Part shown: positions 28,601-43,600 of the stretch, piece after piece
Position numbering within the stretch: position 1 is the first letter of the stretch
Layout of the letters: each line of letters begins with the position of its first letter
Assembly: GCF_029407905.1 (NCBI RefSeq)
Contig: NC_073632.1
Coordinates: forward strand, 57,212,964 to 57,276,963
DNA: 64,000 bases
From: Bubalus kerabau
Lineage: Eukaryota; Chordata; Mammalia; Artiodactyla; Bovidae
Reading direction: 5' to 3'
Notes under the pieces: model-generated
The model's database searches: none
What the model saw: only the letters and a program-made list of their open reading frames with translations
What the model was told of the DNA's origin: nothing
Program-made: the position numbers and the translations under genes

Positions 28601-31600
28601 ATCGTCTGCATGACATTAGTACCTCTTTAAGGTGAATGCATTTTATTATACCCAACCATAGCCCTAACTGAAATCAACCATTGGCCTTAAAGTGTCCTAA
28701 CCATTCATTCTTTCAGTTTCCTCATCTGTAAACATGTATTATAATAATAATTATCACAGAATTTCTGTTGAGGACAAGATGAAAGAAAATTATACTTAAT
28801 ATTTTTATAAATATAAAATTTATATAAAATATAAGATTACCATTAGCCATAAACTCTAGTTTTTATATATTGAAATACATAGAAGTTTTAGATTTTTTAC
28901 CCTATTTTCTTCTCTTAAGATACATAATAAATCTCCCACAATGCATAGCTGCTTTTATCAGTTAGAATACTGTTGGCTGTAAGAATAGCAAATATGAGTA
29001 GTCTCAAACTGTCTTAAGGAAAAGAAGGTATGTGTGTGTGTGCTAAGTCACTTCAGTCATGTCCAGCTCTTTGCGAGCCCATGGACTGTATGTAGCCCAC
29101 AGGCTCCTCTATCCATGGCTTCTCTAGGCATGAATACTGGAGTGGGTTGTCATGCCCTCCTCCAGAGGATCCTCCTGACCCAGGGACTGAACCTGCGTCA
29201 CCTGCAGCTCCTGCAATGCAAGCAGATTCTTTACCACTTGAGCCACCAGGGAAGCCCAAAGAAGATATATCCTCTTGCAGAATGATAGGTCCATGGGTAG
29301 AAGAGGCCCTAAAGATGACTGAGTCTTCTGTTTAATAATACTGTTCCAAACCCAGGATCTTTCCATCTCTTTTCTCTGCTGATATTTTTGACTACTTCTC
29401 AAATGTATTCATGCTTCTTTGTTCACAGTTAACAGAGAGCGGGAAAAAATACTCCCTGTTTCAGCAGCCCAGAGCATGCACCTTTTCTTTAGCCCGATAG
29501 GACCAGTTCTGGCCATGTGCCTGTCCCTTGCCGCACGCTCTGGTGAGAGGGATACTATAAGCTGATTAGCGTATGCTAACCAAAATTACTCTTGGAGGTG
29601 GGGTAACCTTCAATGTTACATGAGAGAGAAAAAGAGATGAACATACTGAACAAGTCTAGGCTTTGTTAGGAATAAAAATGGAGAGGAATGAGTACACAGA
29701 ACACAATGTATCTATCCAATGGAATATTACCTGTTAGTAAGAAGGAATGTAGGACTGATGCATGCTATGACATGAATGAAAATATTATGGCAAGTGAAAG
29801 AAACCAGTCACATATGATTCCATTTATATGAAATGTCAAAAACAGGCAAGTCTGTAGAGAAAGAAAATAGACTGTGGTTGTCAAGAGTTGGAGGTTGATA
29901 TGATGGAAAGATGGTTAGGGTACAAGGTTCTTTAGGGGATGATGAAAATGTCCTAAAATTAGATTATAAAGATGGTCACAAAACTTTGTAAAAGTATTAA
30001 AACTATTGAACTGTATACTTTAAGTGAGTAAACTTTGTTATGTAAATTCCATATCAATAAATCTGTTAAAAAGAGAGAAAGGAATGGGTTCTGGGAATGC
30101 TAACAATAGAATCCCTTACTTGAATTAAAATATATAGTATTAGGATACTATTTTCCTTCTAGGTCCATGGGACAGTAGGAGAACCCTGGTGGATTTGGGT
30201 AGAAGATCCTACAAATGATCATATTTATCATTCAGAGTATTTCCTAGTTCTAAAAAAACAGGTAAATATGTCTATGTGACTATCCTTATTTTGTTGCTAT
30301 CATTGAAAAGAAAATATAAACTAATTTCTGTTTTTACCTATTTCTCTTCAATTTCATAATGCCATTGAAGCTTTATTTATTATGTTTTATGTTTCTGTTT
30401 GGTTTTAAAAGAGAATATTGATTAAATGTTATAATATTCATATATTCAATGTGATTTTCATCTGAGAAATTGAATTGTAATCTTTCTAATGGTTTAAGGC
30501 ATAGATTCCAGAGGGGTGGAATGTGTCAAGTGGGTGGAATAAATAAAATTTTTAAAATTAAATGAATAAAAAATAACTTTAGTGTTATATAGGCACAGTA
30601 TTAAGACTACTGAGTACATTATATAAAAGACATTCTTTGTTAAAATTCCAGAAAGACCCAGTTTGATGGAATTCACTATGATGCTTCATTCCTAATTTCT
30701 CTTTTTATCAAAGAGAAACAAGCTTTAGGCCTGAGTGGACATCTATAGAATTTTATAGCAATATTTTATTTTCATTGCATTTGTGTTCATGATTATCTTT
30801 TATTTATGCCAAGTGTTCTGTTACTCCACTTATGGTAGTGCAAGATTTTTTTTAAATATTAAATGAATAATTTGGTAAACATGAAGTTAAGTACTTGAAT
30901 GAATGAAGTTAGGGAAATTATGATAATGAGTTAAATTGGTAACTTAATAATACATGATGATATGCATATGTAAATATTATAAGTTCGGCATATGTTTTTC
31001 CTTCTATAATATCAGATCTCCTAAGAGGATGACCACCTACAAGTTTCTGAAGTATCTGAATATCTCAGCTATTTAGAAATCCAAGATATTTTCTTTCTCT
31101 TTAGTACATATTGCTGTAGATACCATTGTTTTTACAAGAGAATAATAAGGCCTCTATGCCACTAGAATAACCATATTCATTTTATACTTTATTTCACATT
31201 AGGTCATTAGTAAAGAAGCTCAACTACTGGTATTTACAATCCCTATTTTTGAGCCTCTGCCTTCCCAATACTACATCCGAGCAGTGTCTGATCGATGGTT
31301 AGGAGCTGAGGCTGTATGTATTATCAACTTTCAACATCTGATTCTACCAGAGAGACATCCTCCCCATACAGGTAACATGTGGAATAGTAACTTGAATCAT
31401 TGATTTTCCAAAATTGTTTTTAGTTCATGTTGAAAAGTATCTATGCTTTAAAATTGTCTGAATTTAAGTAAAAACCCATCTTATTTATCAATAGAGTTTG
31501 AGAAGAGACTTCAAAATCAAATGTAGACACTAATGCAGGCCTTAATTTGTTTTTTTAATTTGAGTTCCAAATACATTAAACTAAGCCTAGTTCAGTTAAC

Positions 31601-34600
31601 AAGAATGACACTCACTGTTGCTGTATTACTGTACCTTCATCTCTATAATCATTATGATTTCTCAAAAAATAATGAAATTGTAATATCTATTGATCTATTC
31701 ATTGAAGAAGACTTTTCTGATTTTCTTTCATCAAATAAGCTTTGTGATACCTAGAATATCAAAATAAAATACTTAAAAATGGTGCTTTATTTTTTGATTA
31801 AAATGTAGTTGATTTACAGTGTTGTGCCAATCTCTGCAGTATAGCACAGTGACCCAGTTATATATACATATATACACTTTTCATATTTTTTCCATTATGG
31901 TTTATCACAGGATATTAAGACTAGTTTCCTGTGGTATACGTTAGGACCTTGTTGTTTATCCCTACTAAATGTAATAATTTGAATCTACCAACCCCAAACT
32001 CTCAGTCCATCCCTCTCCCTCTCTTCCTTCCCCTTGGCAACCACAAGTCTGTCCTCTGTGTCTCTGAGTCTGTTTCTCTTTTGTGGGTGTTTTAAACATA
32101 TGCTACCAACATCACTACTAGGTCTCTATGGTTGTAGTACCTGATTTTAACATGTATTGATGTTATATTTTAATTCTCATTTAATCCCTTCTTTGTTGAG
32201 TGGATAAGCATGTTTATTTATGTAATTAGATGATTTTCTGATTACATTTTTAAATGCAACAAATGTACCACCATGACATATCAATTGATATTAAAAAATA
32301 CATGATGTAACCTCAATGATTTCTAGTTCTGTGTGGATCCAAGTATATATACAGGCATTCCACTGAGCTCGAATCAGCTAGGAAAAATCTTCGTATTTCA
32401 CAGAAGTAAAAGACCTTAATTTAACATTGTCAGTAAATGCTGAAATGTTTAGTTTTTTAGTGTTTTTTAAGAATATGTCTATGCTTTGATTGGCATTACA
32501 AGTTAAGAATTCCTTTCTTCTTGATTTTCAGTGCTTCAAAACATATCAGTGATTGTAATCTGGTATAAGAAACATACAGTTAGTTCTCAATCGATTACCT
32601 ATGTAATAGAGTAGAGCGGTGGGGCAGTGATAATATTTTAAAAATTAGCTTTTTACTTTTAAATACATTTTTTGAGATGAGAACTTTCCATACTTTCCAC
32701 TTTGAAACTGTACCATGAAGATCCAACTCAAGATACAGACCACCATGTTCCCTTCTTGATTTTTTTTTCCCTTCTTATTCACTTCAAATAAGTAGAGTCA
32801 TACTTCATGGAATAATCCTAAAATTAGCTAACTGATACCTTTCTGGATTATAGGAAAATGAAATGACTGTCAAGTTCCAGGGTATCTAGATATAAATTTC
32901 ATGAAATCATTTTGATTTTCTAATCTCCTGGACTTCTAGTCTACATGCTGATTTACAGTTAAATCTAGTTTCTTTCCGTGTTTTCTCCGCACAGTTCTGA
33001 TTTACCCAGTCATGCTCTGATTTAAAACTCCCACACAAGTTTCTTCTTAAGTTCATGTTAGTTTGCATTGTCTATAACAACAGTGCACTCAACCACTCTG
33101 TTTTGTCAATTATCTAACAAATGAAGAGTTATTTGTTCTTAGTAACTGTTCTTAGTTTGCAAGTGGTTTTCCTTCTTCTACAGGTTGGTGTAGATTTAGT
33201 TTTCTTCTAAAACATGCATATATCCATATACCTCTCATTCAGATCTCTTTCCTGATTGGAAGATCATTAGCACTGTCTTAGAGGGAGCTCTGCCAGAAAA
33301 GTGTTTAATATACATGTCAATATCATAATTGTGGTAATGGGGTGGGGGGAGATCTGTAACTAGTATATAAGAATTGGTTAATCCTTTTTCCCTTTAAAGA
33401 ATTAAGGATGATTATAATTTGTTTCAAAAAGACAGTATTTTATAATGTGCATGTTCTCCAGTTTTGTATGTACCTGTTGAATCTTTTCAGAATTACTGGA
33501 TCTTCAGCCTTTACCTATCACAGCTTTGGGCTGTGAAGCATATGAAGCACTGTACAACTTCAGCCACTTTAACCCTGTGCAGACACAAATATTTCATACG
33601 CTGTATCACACAGACTGTAATGTCCTACTTGGAGCACCCACTGGATCAGGAAAGACTGTTGCAGCTGAATTAGCCATTTTCAGAGTCTTCAACAAGTACC
33701 CTACTTCAAAGGTCAGTTGGAAACAATCACATATTTACATTCAATTATAAAACATAATTTATAATCTGTAAATTAGCCAGTTCTAAATATACTGGCAGGA
33801 CTTACTGAATAGATTTGCCACTCTCTTGTGAGTTTTCCAGGGGGGCCCAGATCAATATATGAGTAAATGGCCACAAGGAAATTTATATTAACACTTTGGA
33901 GTCCTTTAGTTAGATTTCTAATGTACTTATTGGTGCTCACATGTCCTTTCCTCATTGTAAAGTATCTATAATTCATAAGAAATTTCATTGTAAGATATGT
34001 AGTTCATAGCCATACTTATAAGAAATATAATGATTCATAATCATTAATCATAATCAGACCCCTTGGCTGTGAAGGAAATGCTAATACGTTAATAAATTCA
34101 GCTGATTACCCTCAGGAAATACCAAGGCAGCCTTTATTCCACATTTCTCCAAATGGCCATGCTATTATTAATGTAAATAATGTGTCGAGTCAAATAAGTG
34201 TTGATTTTAAGCTTTCTTGAAATGTGAAGTACTCTCAGAAACCTTCTTTTCCAAAAAAGTGAATTTATTTGTTATGATTAGAATTATGCGCTCTTTTCCT
34301 CATCATTTGTGATTATAGAAATGTTTTAACTTCCTTTTTCAATGATTTTCATTTAGTAGCTATTCTTCCCTGCTTAACTTTTATGTTTTCCTGGTGGCTC
34401 AAAGGTTAAAGCTTCTGCCTCCAATGCGGGAGACCCAGGTTCGATCCCTGGGTCAGGAAGATCCCCTGGAGAAGGAAATGGTAACCCACTCCAGTACTCT
34501 TGCCTGGAGAATCCCATGGACAGAAAAGCCTGGTAGGCTACAGTCCACGGGGTTGCAAAGAGTTGGACACGACTGAGCGACTTCACTTTTACTTTCTTTC

Positions 34601-37600
34601 ACTCTTAAGTTTAGTATGTGGCTATGGATCCATTGAAAGTGAAAAAAAGTGAAAACAAAAGTCACTAAGTTGTGTCCGACTCTTTGTGACCCCCCAGGCT
34701 GTAGCCTGCCTGGCTCTTCTGTCCATGGAATTCTCCAGGCAAGAATACTGGAGTGGGTGGCCATTCCCTTCTCCAGGGAGTGTTCCCTTCTCCAGGGGAT
34801 CTTCCCAAGCCAGGGATCAAACCCAGGTCTCCCACATTGCAGGTGGATTCTTTACCGTCTGAGCCACCAGAGAAGCTCAAGAATACTGGAGTGGGTAGCC
34901 TATCCCTTCTCCAGAGGATCTTCCCAACCCAGGAGTCAAACCGGGGTCCCCTGCACTGCAGGCGCCTTCTTTACCAGATGAGCTACTAGGGAAGCCATTA
35001 GGAGACAAATTTAACACAACCAGTAGAGCTCTGTTCTAAATTCGAAACATTTTATAGAGGAAAGAATTTTTTTCCAGTAAGTAATCTGTATGAAAGTTTA
35101 GATTATTAAAGACCAGGGTTTTTTATTTTTAATTTATTTTTGTTTTCTAAATTGTAGAACACCTAAAATATATGACTGGCATTGGCGTCTTCCATAAAAT
35201 CTACATTAAAATTTAAACAACCGGATTATTTATCTGTATAATTTCAAAATTAGTAGCTTTTTTCATGAAAGGGTTATAGCATATATAATTTATTATCTCC
35301 TAGTTTTTAAAAAATTTTCACATTATGTTAAAAGATAATTTCATTCTGTGACAACCAAGAGGGGTGACGTGCAGTAGGGAGTGGTGAGGAGGGTCAAGAG
35401 AGAGGGCACATATGTATACTTAGGACTCATTCATGTTGTTGTATGGCAGAAGCCAACACAATATTGTACAGCAATTATCCTCCAATTAAAATTAAAAAAT
35501 TTTAAATGATAATTTCATTATAAGCCACCTAAAGAAAATACCAATGGTGCTTTTTAAAAAATATTTAAAATTATCTATGTCAGTATTTTCATGATTTGTT
35601 ACATTCATGTCTTACTTTGGCTAAATGTAGTTTAAGCTAATGACATTTTCCCATTAATTTAAAATTTTAAGTTTTTCAGTATTAAAAGATACATTTAACT
35701 ACACTTATATTTTGATAAATTTTATTGAGTTTACCTTTATTTGAAAATGATGTCACTGTTTTTATGAGATCTTTTTGTATCCCCATTTTAGGCAGTATAT
35801 ATTGCACCCTTAAAAGCCCTAGTACGTGAACGAATGGATGATTGGAAAGTTAGAATAGAAGAAAAACTTGGTAAAAAGTAAGTTCTTACTTTTTCAGAAG
35901 ATATGTGATGAATAATTGAAAAGGATCAAGAAATAAAAGATTTGCATAAAACTGTTGAATGCTTTTAAATGATTTTCATTTTATTTAAAAGTGTTATAGT
36001 TAAAATGTTATCAATATTCTCACTTGTTTCAAGATTGAAAAATGAAAACCCTTAATTTACTTAAACTTTTATTTGGCAAGAAAATTTTCTCAAAACTTTA
36101 GATTCAAAAACAAAAGAAAAATAAGATATGTCTCTATTTTTCTTTCACACACTTCAAAGTAGCTTCCAAAAACTGCTTAGAAGGCATTTTGCATGTAAAT
36201 AATTTACCAAAAAAACAAAAAGAAAATCACTGGAGAACATGACTTAAAAAAAATTTTTTTTACTACTAACAAGGTTACTTATTATAATATTTTTTTAATA
36301 GCAAGATTGCATGTATCCTGAGTGACTGCTGGAGCATCACTAAATATACTAGGACACATTCACACAATGAAAATATCGTCTTACTCTATGAAAAAAATGA
36401 ATCCTGTATACTGAGAAATAGATCTTCCAAGATATTGTTTAAAGAAATGTTTTTAACTTAAGTATTCCCCTTTTGTTTTTAAAACTTGGTGAAGAATATA
36501 AATATGTGTTTGTTTTAGAATCAGGTGATGAGAATATCCATTTTGCAGAGACTATTTACTACATATATATATATATACTTTGAACCATACAAATATATTA
36601 CCTATTCAAAATAATAAAATGTAAAAAAATAATAAAAGGAACAAAAAGCTTTGGGAATGCTATCCTTGGAGGAACTAATCTTGATTTTTTTTTTTTCTGT
36701 TTTTTGAATGTCAAAACAGATATAAAAATGACTTCATGGTTACCTAAAATTTGGAGTTAGCCTTCAATTTTCCTTCTTTCTCACAATAATTCTGAGACCC
36801 TCTCAGAATGGGAAGACAATATTTGCCCCAACTTACCTTGTTTGTGTCCTTATATATTTGAATTTGCCTATAATATCTAGACAATTTCAACCTAAGAAAA
36901 GAAATGAAACTTACACACAATCATATTCTTAATGAATGCCTCCTTTTGTCTTAATAAGTTAACACTTTCCCTCATTAGAAAGGTGTTTATTCCAACATAA
37001 GGAGGAGGTGTGAGTTCACCTCTGTAAAATCACAAAGGGTAGAGACTTTGTAAACATAATCAAAACAAAGTTTGATACTCTTGCATATCTGCATAGAAGT
37101 TAGATTTCAGTGATTTGCTTTTATACATTCTTCATTTTATGGGAGGAAATCATCTTAGAATCATTAAGAAATATCTATTTTGGACTCAAGTCAGAAAATT
37201 TCAGAAGTCAAAGGGAGATAAAGTAGTTTTAAGCATAGTAAAATTTTATTTTGAAGGCCATATTTTTTTCTAAGCTCATGTGTTACCTGAAAATTTAAAG
37301 GGATCATTTTTATTCTCCTGCAGAGTTATTGAACTGACAGGAGATGTAACTCCTGATATGAAATCCATTGCCAAGGCTGACCTTATTGTGACCACACCAG
37401 AGAAGTGGGATGGAGTCAGCCGAAGCTGGCAAAATAGGAACTATGTAAAGCAAGTCACTATTCTCATCATAGATGAGATCCATCTGCTCGGTGGGTACCA
37501 CTGCATCTGAATCCAGTTTACAAACTTGGACTCCTCATACCTGCAGCAGCTAGCATCAGGACTTGTTAAATGATTAACATCCATTATTCCTCTTTCTTAG

Positions 37601-40600
37601 GGGAAGAAAGAGGCCCTGTTCTAGAAGTCATTGTATCTCGAACGAATTTCATCTCATCCCACACAGAAAAGCCTGTTAGGATAGTTGGACTATCCACTGC
37701 ATTAGCTAATGCCAGAGACCTTGCTGACTGGCTCAATATTCGTCAGGTATGTGAAAGATTGGTAAACCAGACATTTCATGGTATGGGTTAGGGCCTTATT
37801 AAGGAGGCAGTAGAACATTATAAAGTATAAAAACTGGAAATGGTTTCTCTCTCATTTTTACTCTAGATGGGCTTGTTCAACTTCCGACCATCAGTACGCC
37901 CAGTTCCACTGGAAGTTCACATTCAGGGTTTCCCAGGTCAACATTACTGTCCTCGTATGGCTAGTATGAATAAGCCTACATTTCAGGGTAAGCTTCAGAT
38001 TTCCTGAGATGAATAACAGCCGTTTTGTATGGTGGCCTTTAAATGCATTCTAAATATCGTGGGCTTCTTTGAAAGGGTGGTGCTGCTCCAACTTCTACAA
38101 ATATCTAGAACTATTTACCTTAACTGTTGAGGAATATTAATATATATTGAACTGACTATTGAAAGTTTGATTTCATAAGTGAAAGTGTCTTCATAGTAGA
38201 ATAAATGTATGTACTCTAAAAAAATCATATTATTCTTAAAATTAATTTATTAAGGTATTATGATAGTAACTTGAGTAAATGACAAGTAGAATATTTATTT
38301 TAGACTCATAATATTAATTTTTATCAGAAATCATCTGAAAAATTTAAGTACTGTTTTTGGCTATGTATGTGTTTATGTTTTATTTTTTGTTTTTCCCTTT
38401 CTAACAAATTAGGCAGGCAGGAAAGATTTAAGAATAACACTCCTATTTTATTGAAACATGTTTTCATGTTTAGGCTGCATAAGGAATATTTATTATATCA
38501 ATTAAAAATAACCTCCAAAATAAATTCTCTAATGTGAACTGCTGTTGATTGTGAGGTGACAGTTGTGAGGTGACTTTTTAGCTGCTGTAATTAGCCTTAT
38601 GACAGAAGCAAAGTATTGATTGTGAACTGGAGACCAATCTTGGCAGTTCAGATTATTTACACCTCCAAAGAAGCATTGTACAAAATCACTAATGAACAAT
38701 AAATCTGCCGTGAGCTGTTCAGCCACACCTGTTCTTGCAGCAGCAAAAATCCATTAAATGTTTGAGGTTTAAAAAAGAGGCACATTCATTCATTCATGAT
38801 TATGTACACCAATGATACCAATATTGTGCTAATATGTGTATTTTAAATTATCTCTAATATGATTTATCAAAGTATTACCATTTGCATTCTATAAATTCTG
38901 ATCAACTGTGAATGTGTTAATTTTTCATAGTATGTTTGATGGATTGGTTGCATTTAAGGAATGACTGATTCCAAACCACTGACTGAAATGAAGCAATTTA
39001 TATTATGTAAATCAACAGTAAATTAACTATGCCTACACTTCTCTAAATATTGCATAAGTACAGCAGCTATCCTTGTAAACTCTTTATTATACCTGTAGTG
39101 GATCACTATATTTCTTTGAGTTTACATTTATGATTTTGTGGTAGCTTTATTTCTCACTCTTAGGTATACATATAGCCAAGGTCATGTCAACATTTCCATT
39201 TATGAACCTTGTTCTTTTACCCCATAAAAAATAAATTCTGCAGCTCACATTTCAAACAAGAAATTACAAGGAAGTTGTACTTTTTAGTATAAAAATTTCT
39301 CATATCTCTGACTGTTTTAAGAGACCTATGTACACATAAGTATAAATTCTCCTTGTGCCATCTTATCAGTATTTTGGAACCTATGCATAGCAAAGAAACT
39401 TCAATTCCAGTTAAGTCAAATGATTTGTGTGGCTATTTAAGTAATATTTTTTCAGTCTTATTACCCAGTTTTCAAACTACTTATCTTGTGTGCCTACTCC
39501 CTATGTGCCGTCACTCAGACATGGATTCAAGCATGGTATTTTCTTCAGCTCTCTTCTGCATTCTCTTATCTTCACACTTTAAACCTTATGCTTATGTTTT
39601 GGGGAAAACATTTTTATGACATATCTGATTAATTTATTAATACAAACTCACTTAATTTTTCTATCTACTGGTGACAGGACAAAAATAAAAGGAATTTTTT
39701 GTGGCTTTCCTTCAACCCCACCCCTGCCTCAGGTCTTGATTCTCTGTCCAGACCCCAGGACCAACTAACTCTGCAATATCATTGCTTAGGCAAGCAGAAA
39801 CACAACTCAAAAATAGAAAACCCAACCTGAGATCTAGTATCCCTGTACAGTTGTATCCATATACAGTTGTTTATGGAGAGTCTCAGCTTTTAAGTCTCCT
39901 TCCTTGGCAGGTCAGAACTGAACCAGGAGTCAGGATAGTTCAGTTTTCCCTGTCTTGGGCAAAAAATTCCACTAAGTAGAGACAGCTACCTTTCCTTTCC
40001 TATCATTTCTCCAGTATAATGTCAGAATTTCATGACAAAATTAAGAATTCGATTAAATCATTTACATCCTTAGTTTTCATGCATTTATTTAATATCCTAA
40101 TGAAATTCAGATTCTGGTTTAAGTGGCTTACTATTTTATTTTCTACAATTTTTCAACAGCAATTAGAAGCCATTCTCCAGCCAAACCTGTTTTGATATTT
40201 GTCTCATCAAGACGTCAAACTCGTCTTACTGCTTTGGAATTGATAGCCTTTCTAGCTACTGAAGAAGATCCAAAGCAGTGGTTGAATATGGATGAAAGAG
40301 AGGTAAGCAACATATTTTAATTCTACTTCTTATACCTGTCAAATTAGTGTGTATTGTAGCATAATGGGAATTACATATATAATTATGTTTAGTTTTAATC
40401 TATTTATTACCATTGCTGTTGTTTTTAAGTCACGTCCAACTCTTTGCAACCCCGTGGACTGTAGCCCACCAGACTCCTCTGTCCACGGGATTTCCCAGGC
40501 AAGAATACTGGAGTGGGTTGCCATTTCCTTCTCCAGGAGAGATTCCTGATCCAGGGATCAAACCCATGCCTCCTGCCTTGCAGGTGTATTCTTTACCATT

Positions 40601-43600
40601 GAGCCACCCAGGCTTCCCATTTATTACTGTATTTGTCCCTTTAACTTCATCACCTATGTATATTTTAATATTTGGCTAAGTTTTTTCATAATATTTGAAT
40701 GTTCACTGCTCTTGAAATTCATAATCAATTTTGCAAAATTAACTTTGTATAAACTATATAACATGACCATCTTCAAAAATTTAGAAAACACTGATAAAGC
40801 CTATTGTCCTTTAAGTAATAAGCATCATTAAAATGTTGTCATATCTGCATAATTCTATTATATGACTATTCCATTGTACTTTTCTCCTATAATTAAATAA
40901 TCATTCATCTTTATTATTATGGGTTTTTCTGTATTTAGAGTTATTTTCTGAGTACAGACTTATAAATTTTAAATTAATGGTTCAAATAATGTAGCCATTT
41001 TTTATAATTTTTCATACACGCTGATAATTACTTTCTAAAAGGGCTGTACCAATTTTGATCATCCCTATTGATGTATGAATTGTCAGCAGTGTATGAGAGT
41101 AACAGTCTCAGTATATGCTCACTTGTTGTAATTTATTGTTATAGATAAAATGTTTCTTGTTTTAGTGTTTTAATGTGTGCCTTAATTTTTTTGTAGTTGA
41201 ACATTTTTTTCCATATATTTAATTTTATCCTCTTTTGTCCCTTCATTCCTTTGGGCTTTTATCTGTTGCAGTACAGCATTTTAAAAATATATTTGTGTGG
41301 GAACCTTACCAAATTGAAATACCATATACCTATGCATACACCCCTAAAACTTTATACAGACATACCTTAGAGATATTGTGGATTGGGTTCCAGCTACTGC
41401 AATAAAGCAAACATTGCAGTAAAGCTAATCACACAAAATTTTTGTTTTCCTAGTGCTTAATAAAAGTTACATTTACACTATACTATAGTCATCTAAGTGT
41501 GCAATAGTATTATGTCTTTAAAAAAGTACATAGCTTAATCTATTATAAAAAGACTGTATTGCTAAAAAAAAAACACTCACCATCATCATCTGAGCCTTCC
41601 ATAAGTCATAATTGTAATATCAAAGATCACTGATCACAGATCATCATAACAAATAAAATAATGATGAAAAAGTTTGAAATACTGAGGGAATTGCCAAAAT
41701 ATGACACAGAGACATGAAGTGAGCAAATGTTGTTGGAAAAATGGTGTTGATAGACTTGTTCAACATGAAATTGCCACAGACCTTCCGTTTGTAAAGAAAA
41801 AGCCACATTATTTGCAAAGCACAATAAAATGAGGTATGCCTGGTATGAGGCATGTCACTCATGAAGTATGTTACTTTTTTCCATATGTATGTATTAGTTA
41901 TATATACATGTATTAACCTTCCATCTGCTTTATTAGTAAATTTTGGTAGTTCACTGAGTGTCTTTTAGTTTTTTCAAATGGCAGTTTTTGCATTTTATGT
42001 GAAACAGTCTGTTAATATGATTCTTTGTGATTCCTTCCAGTACTTCTAAATGTAGGTATTCTCCTGTCTCCTGCCATAGATTGATAGATAGTGATTTTTT
42101 CTTTCTTACACTTTTCTGGTTTTTTAAAATATGTTCCTAGCTGGAGTTATGATTGGAAAAAAGTAACTGAAATCAGTGATAAAACTGTTGCATTGTCTTC
42201 CTTCTCCCTGCACATCTCATGTGGCCTGAAGGACAGTAATCACAGTGCTCCTAGCCTACTAGTGCCAGTCTCAACAGTCACATATTCCTCCCCTTCCATG
42301 TCTCACAACTCATTTAGGGTTGGATGGTCCTGTGTATATTACAGTCGTATGTTAACATTAGTTGACTAGCAACAGTTAATATTTCAAGATGTTCTTATGT
42401 AGGACCACAGATGACCTTATTAATCACTAATAAGCAGCAGAACCCAAAATTAACTTCATGTAAAAGCTATCACATAACCCATGAAGTAGGGTGAAAGCCA
42501 TCATTTATCTTTCAAGTTTCGTCATTACTCCTTTAATGTGATTTGTAGGTGTATACAAGGTATATAATTCAAGATAATTTAAAATCAAAATAATTTTGTC
42601 AAAAGTTCCTTATCCTGTGTTATTTACTTATTATGCCCAAATAAATGACCCTGTTGTATTTAAACATTATCTTGACTTAAAGGAAATGCTGAAAAATAGA
42701 TGTATGAAATATATACCTGTATACAGTTTAGTTTATATACAGCATCTATCTAACCTTATTTTCTTTTTGGTTTTGTTTTTTTCCTCTTGTGTCTTATCCC
42801 TAGCAGTGTTCCTAATGGAGACTTTTCTTTGAAGTCAGGGTACAAGGTAGCTATTTACATTTGGGGGTGTGTGCTCAAAGCATATTTATATAAGAATGTG
42901 CCTTTAGCACATATGTGACTCACATGAGCCTCAAATGTGAACCTCATGTGCTCTCTCCAGCTGTAGTTCAACTCTACTATTCTTTATTTTTCATTTAAAG
43001 GTGTGAGGCCTTAGAAACTCTGGACTGCTCACCATTGTATGAAACTACTTCTCTGTTTTGTATTTTTTTTTTTATCAGCAAAAAATCTATCACCAAGACT
43101 TATTAGAACGTACAGAAATTACCTACATCGTTTTTTCTGTTTCACATATTTCATTGCTAAAATAGGCCAGTTGGAAATTATGTCATTTCTGGACATTTTG
43201 TTTCACTAAGCACATCTCAAGAATAAGACAACCCAAGCTTTGTTTTTATTCCTGCCACTAAAAGCCATCACCTTTAAAGTCAAATTCTCTGAGGGTTTAC
43301 AACTGATTATTATGCGAATTCATCTAATTATACTGAAACCTACTATAAAGTAAGTTTTCACTGTTGAATCCTCTAAATAAATTAGGATTTTTCAAGGCTT
43401 CAATTTTTGTAAGAGTTACTCTCCATGATATCCTGGCCTAGACATTTAGTAACTATTCCTGTTGCTGCTTCTTGGACAGTGTCAGGTTGGTGTTCTGTGG
43501 TAGGTCATGAGTACTCTGGGTAGGAAACTTGAGCATTCAAAAGAGGCAGGGTAAGCATGGGAGCAGTTATCCCAGCAGCTGTAGAGCAGGGAGACCCTGG

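Noticed and set aside
34387..34596. tRNA-like A/B boxes as tRNA genes
   Set aside because: They belong to Bov-tA SINEs derived from tRNA-Glu; no cloverleaf with a proper acceptor stem is maintained. The same applies to the other Bov-tA, Bov-A2 and CHR copies.
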